Shown here: positions 5,279-8,230 of the stretch, one piece after another
Numbering within the stretch: position 1 is the stretch's first letter
Layout: the number at the start of each line of letters is the position of its first letter
Source of the DNA: Pseudomonadota bacterium
GTDB taxonomy: Bacteria; Pseudomonadota; Alphaproteobacteria; Caulobacterales; Caulobacteraceae
Length of the DNA: 8,230 nt
Assembly: GCA_023428785.1 (NCBI GenBank)
Contig: JAEYWU010000017.1
Span: 1 to 8,230, forward strand
Direction: 5' to 3'
Notes under the pieces: generated by a model
Told to the model about the DNA's origin: nothing
Databases searched by the model: none
What the model saw: the letters and a program-made list of their open reading frames with translations, nothing else
Translations under genes and position numbers: made by a program

Positions 5279-6152
5279 GGACGCCCCTCCTCGCCTTTTC
5301 GACTGGCCGCTGCGCCGCGCCCGCCTGGAGCGGTCGATGCGCATGGCCCACGACGCCGACTTCCTGCGCCGCCGGGCCGCGGAGGACGCGGCGGCGACCC
5401 TGGCGGGCATCGTGCGCGAGTTTCCCGTGGGAGTCGATCTGTCGGCGCGGGACGGGCTGTTCGAACAGGCCCTGGCCGAGGCCGGGGCGGCCGGTCGGGT
5501 CGGGCGGCTGGTGCGGATGGATCAGGCGGGCGAGGCGCTCGACGCCTTGCAGGATCACGAAATCCCCGAGCTTGAGCCGCACTCGGCAGACTTGATTGTC
5601 AGTGTCCTGTCATTGCACTGGACCAATGATCTGCCTGGCGCCCTGAGCCAGATCAGGCGGGCGCTGCGGCCCGACGGTCTGTTCATCGGCAGCCTGTTCG
5701 GCGGCTCGAGCCTGCAGGAGCTGCGCTGGGCTCTGGGACAGGCCGAGATGGAGCTGACGGGCGGCCAGGCGGCGCGGGTTTCGCCCTTCGCTGACGCCTT
5801 CGACGGGGCGGGGCTGTTGCAGCGGGCCGGATTTGCGCTGCCCGTGACGGACATCGACCGGCTTACGGTGACCTATGGCGATCCGTTCAGCCTGATCCGC
5901 GACCTGAGGGCCATGGGCGAGACGGCCCTGTTCGCCGACCGGCCACGTCCCCTGACCCGCGCGGTCGTGGCCCGCATGGCCCAGCTCTACGCCGAGCGCT
6001 ATGCGGACGCGGACGGGCGCATCCCGGCGACCTTCGAGATTGTCACCCTGTCCGGCTGGGCGCCCCACCCGGACCAGCAGAAGCCGCTAAGGCCGGGCTC
6101 GGCCAAGACGCGGCTGTCGGACGCGCTGGGGGTCGAAGAGGGCAAGCTCTAG
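5277..6152 (+). CDS. NDUFAF5-like class I methyltransferase-fold protein
   Basis: This 291-residue protein closely resembles mitochondrial NDUFAF5, a complex I assembly factor reported to hydroxylate an arginine of the NDUFS7 subunit, and its alphaproteobacterial relatives, usually annotated as methyltransferases. Shared blocks as I recall them are LFDWPLRRAR (7-16), VSVLSLHWTNDLPGALSQI (108-126), LRPDGLFIGSLFGGSSLQEL (130-149), RVSPFADAFDGAGLLQRAGF, the RDLRAMGE segment (208-215) and IPATFEIVTLSGW (249-261). Motif I, normally DLGCGxG, reads VDLSARDG (53-60), so the SAM loop is altered. The start ATG 5277 overlaps comF's ATG; an in-frame ATG at 5268 is an alternative, and neither has a good Shine-Dalgarno. 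The stop TAG overlaps the S46 peptidase stop in CTAG. By analogy it may assist assembly of respiratory complex I in the cytoplasm. Confidence 0.85.
   Translation: MDAPPRLFDWPLRRARLERSMRMAHDADFLRRRAAEDAAATLAGIVREFPVGVDLSARDGLFEQALAEAGAAGRVGRLVRMDQAGEALDALQDHEIPELEPHSADLIVSVLSLHWTNDLPGALSQIRRALRPDGLFIGSLFGGSSLQELRWALGQAEMELTGGQAARVSPFADAFDGAGLLQRAGFALPVTDIDRLTVTYGDPFSLIRDLRAMGETALFADRPRPLTRAVVARMAQLYAERYADADGRIPATFEIVTLSGWAPHPDQQKPLRPGSAKTRLSDALGVEEGKL
5286..5291 (-). promoter_or_regulatory. Strong Shine-Dalgarno of comF, embedded in the methyltransferase gene
   Basis: The minus strand reads AGGAGG 7 nt before ATG 5278. On the plus strand the same six bases are the two CCT codons for Pro4 and Pro5 of the methyltransferase. 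It is one of the best ribosome sites in the window and settles the comF start. Confidence 0.8.
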
Positions 6153-8206
6153 CGCTCACCCTCCAGCTCGTCGGCCAGGGCGTCCATGTCATAGACTTCA
6201 CGCAGCGCCAGGGTGACGATTTCAGCCGAAACCGTCACGGCCCGGTTCTTGGAGCCGTCATAGCCATAGGCGCCGCCGAGCGATTCCAGATTGCCGTCGA
6301 AGACCGCGCCGATGACCTCACCCTCGGCGTTCAGCAGGGGCGAGCCCGAGTTGCCGCCGACGATGTCGTTGGTCGAGGCGACCGTATAGACGGCGTCCTC
6401 CGGCAGGCGGTCGCGGGCGCTTTCCAGAACCGGAGCCAGGTTGAACGGAACCGCGCCCGTGGCGCGCTCCCAAAGGCCGGCGACGGTGGTCACGGCGGGC
6501 ACGTCGCGCGTGCCGTTGTTCCAGCCGGCGACGCGACCGTAGGACAGGCGCAGGCTGAAGGTTGCGTCCGGATAGGTCTCGTCGCCCGAGACGGCGAAGC
6601 GGGCCGCGGCGATCTGTTCGCCGGCGCGCTCGATCGGGGCGTCGACGCGACTGCGCCACTGGCCGCGCACGGCGCGGGCGGCGGCGTCGGTGCGCAGCAC
6701 GAACTGGATCAGCGGATCGTCCGAGGCCTCGACCGCGGCGCGGCCGCCTTCGAACAGGGCCGTGCGCGCCGCAGGATCGGCCAGGGTGGTGCCCTCGATC
6801 AGACGCGCGCCGAGCCCTTCCGGGCTCTCGCGGCCGAGCATGGACTGGACGTCGGGATCATCGGTGCCGAGGTTCTCGCGCGTCTTCGACAGCCAGAACT
6901 GCAGATAGAGGCTCTCGAGCGGCTCATCGATGTTGCGGGCCTGGGCCAGGGTGCGGCCGAGGGCCTCGAGCTGGGCGTCGGAATAGCCGGACAGGCGCTC
7001 GCCCGCCGGGCGGTCGCGCTCATAGGCCGCGCGAACGATGGCGCGGGCGTAGGACATCAGGGCCGACCCCTGACCGGCGCCGCTCTCCAGCCAGTAGTAG
7101 CGGGGATAGAGCAGAACGTAGTCGTCGTGGGCGGCCTCGACCGCCGCCCACGGATCGCCGGCCGACACATCAGTCGCGGCGCGCAGGGCGGCCTCGGCAT
7201 CCACCAGACCGGCGTAGAAGTCGCGGTCGGCCAGCGCCTGATGCATGCCGGTATAGCGCTTCAGGTTGTTCTCGATGCCGCGCAGCGCGTCGCGTGTCAT
7301 GCGGGCGTTCTCCGGGGACTCTTCGGCGAAGCGGATGACGCGGCCGCGCAGTTCGGCCAGACGGCGAAGCTCGGACGGGATCTGCCAGTCGCGTTCGATG
7401 CGCAACTGATCGACCGTCTTCAGGCGCGAGGTCGAGCCGGGATTGCCGGCCACGAAGACCGGCTGGCCCTCGACGATGCGGGCCGGATTCCAGGTCAGGT
7501 GGTTCGGGGTCTGGGCCGGGGCGCCGTTCTCGTAGACACGCAGGAAAGCGGCATCCAGCGCATAGCGCGGGAAGTTGAAGTTGTCCGGATCGCCGCCGAA
7601 GACCACGGCCTGATGCTCGGGCGCATAGACGAGGCGCACGTCGGAATAGCGCTGGAAGCGGTACAGCTTGTACTGGCCGCCACGATAGAAGCTGATGACC
7701 TGGCAACGCAGGGCCTGGTCGCCGCCGCAGGCGTCGCGCTCGATGCCGGCGATGACCGCCCCGCGTGCGGCGGCGTATTCGGCGCCCGACAGGCCCTCGC
7801 CCGCGCCCTGGACCTGATCGGTCACGTCCACGATCGCGAGCAGCACCTCGGCCACCTGACCGGGACAGGCCAGTTCCTCCTCGCGGGTGCGGGCGAAGAC
7901 GCCCTGGGCCAGGAGGTCCTGCCCCGGCTCGGCGTGGGCCTGAACGCAGGAGCGGATGCAGTGCTGGTTGGTCAGGACCAGACCCTGTTCGGACACCAGC
8001 GAGGCCGAGCAGCCCGCCAGACGCACGGCGCCGAGGCGCACCCGGTCGAGCCAGGCCTGATCAATGTCGGTTCCGAGGGCCGCATTGATGCGCTGAATCG
8101 GCGCCTGGTCGAAGGTCCACATGCCTTCATCGGCCGAGGCGGCCGTGGCTGGCAGGAGCAGCGACAGGGCGGACGCCGAGGCGGCGGCGAGGATGGATAG
8201 ACGCAT
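6149..8206 (-). CDS. Periplasmic dipeptidyl peptidase, family S46 (DPP7-like)
   Basis: The 685-residue protein is a complete S46 serine exopeptidase, a family that removes dipeptides from peptide N-termini in the periplasm of some Gram-negative bacteria. The N-terminus is a clear signal peptide, MRLSILAAASASALSLLLP..., with likely cleavage after ASA at about 25. Catalytic motifs are His82 in LVLTNQHC, the acidic motif FGGDPDNFNFPR (203-214), and Ser620 in VGGNSGSPLLN. The helical stretch about 275-540 matches the cap domain inserted in the chymotrypsin-like fold. The S1-pocket position is Gly638 (VFDGN), as in DPP7 enzymes that prefer hydrophobic P1 residues; DPP11 has Arg there. Cysteines at 66, 83, 87, 114, 160 and 168 could form disulfides. 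NQHC replaces the usual NHHC. GGGAGG lies 6 nt before the ATG. It converges on the methyltransferase gene. Confidence 0.93.
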   Translation of the reverse strand: MRLSILAAASASALSLLLPATAASADEGMWTFDQAPIQRINAALGTDIDQAWLDRVRLGAVRLAGCSASLVSEQGLVLTNQHCIRSCVQAHAEPGQDLLAQGVFARTREEELACPGQVAEVLLAIVDVTDQVQGAGEGLSGAEYAAARGAVIAGIERDACGGDQALRCQVISFYRGGQYKLYRFQRYSDVRLVYAPEHQAVVFGGDPDNFNFPRYALDAAFLRVYENGAPAQTPNHLTWNPARIVEGQPVFVAGNPGSTSRLKTVDQLRIERDWQIPSELRRLAELRGRVIRFAEESPENARMTRDALRGIENNLKRYTGMHQALADRDFYAGLVDAEAALRAATDVSAGDPWAAVEAAHDDYVLLYPRYYWLESGAGQGSALMSYARAIVRAAYERDRPAGERLSGYSDAQLEALGRTLAQARNIDEPLESLYLQFWLSKTRENLGTDDPDVQSMLGRESPEGLGARLIEGTTLADPAARTALFEGGRAAVEASDDPLIQFVLRTDAAARAVRGQWRSRVDAPIERAGEQIAAARFAVSGDETYPDATFSLRLSYGRVAGWNNGTRDVPAVTTVAGLWERATGAVPFNLAPVLESARDRLPEDAVYTVASTNDIVGGNSGSPLLNAEGEVIGAVFDGNLESLGGAYGYDGSKNRAVTVSAEIVTLALREVYDMDALADELEGER

Positions 8207-8212
8207 GGGTAA

Positions 8213-8218
8213 CCTCCC
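8213..8218 (-). promoter_or_regulatory. Ribosome binding site of the S46 peptidase gene
   Basis: GGGAGG on the minus strand lies 6 nt before ATG 8206, which directly begins the signal peptide. The promoter lies beyond the window edge, as only 24 nt upstream are present. Confidence 0.7.
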
Positions 8219-8230
8219 GGGACCAGAAAA

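Noticed and set aside
5279..5410. A 44-residue N-terminal extension of comF from a start at 5410
   Set aside because: The extension is low-complexity Arg/Ala/Ser sequence antisense to the methyltransferase gene, and AGGAGG points to ATG 5278.
7127..8200. Long plus-strand open frame (357 codons) opposite the S46 peptidase
   Set aside because: It is an antisense shadow of a complete peptidase with catalytic motifs and a signal peptide on the other strand.
1..8230. Defence system, mobile element or transferred island
   Set aside because: No transposase, integrase, terminal repeats or defence-family motifs are seen, and base composition is uniform across the genes apart from the poly-G run.

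Overview
The window is very GC-rich chromosomal DNA carrying eight complete protein genes and one partial one. Gene content and order point to an alphaproteobacterium, most likely Caulobacterales (a Brevundimonas- or Caulobacter-like genome). The signs are the chain ComF - glutaredoxin - Nit-type amidase - DUF1178, an NDUFAF5-like methyltransferase divergent from comF, and a periplasmic S46 peptidase. The taxonomic call is inference from style and synteny, not from a marker gene. I see no RNA genes, insertion sequences, phage genes, CRISPR arrays or defence modules.

Layout. Positions 1-117 hold the start of a minus-strand gene interrupted by a 23-base G run. Positions 174-2664 are a tightly coupled minus-strand cluster in the order gamma-glutamyltransferase-like Ntn hydrolase, small beta-rich unknown protein, MmcQ/YjbR protein; each stop overlaps the next start. 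Positions 2665-2937 are the only sizeable non-coding stretch. It holds five copies of the heptamer CCTGCCA/TGGCAGG, a 14-bp perfect palindrome and competing inverted repeats, one followed by a short U tract on the minus strand. Positions 2938-5278 are a second minus-strand operon: comF, grxC (TTG start), a Nit1-like carbon-nitrogen hydrolase, then a DUF1178 zinc-ribbon protein. Positions 5277-6152 are the only plus-strand gene, an NDUFAF5-like methyltransferase. Positions 6149-8206 are a minus-strand secreted S46 dipeptidyl peptidase.

How the genes relate. Three proteins fall near glutathione or gamma-glutamyl chemistry by family: a glutaredoxin, a probable deaminated-glutathione amidase, and a gamma-glutamyltransferase-fold enzyme. 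The last lacks the classical glutamate-binding arginine and lid loop, so it is more likely an amidase or acylase of another substrate. The signal peptides put this enzyme and the S46 peptidase in the envelope, where both could help recycle peptides. The other products look cytoplasmic.

The most interesting things here are architectural. The methyltransferase gene shares its start codon region (CATG) with comF and its stop codon region (CTAG) with the peptidase gene, so no non-coding base lies on either side. The heptamer-rich spacer upstream of the gamma-glutamyltransferase-like gene could be an operator array, a terminator or an attenuator. No clearly new multi-gene system is visible.
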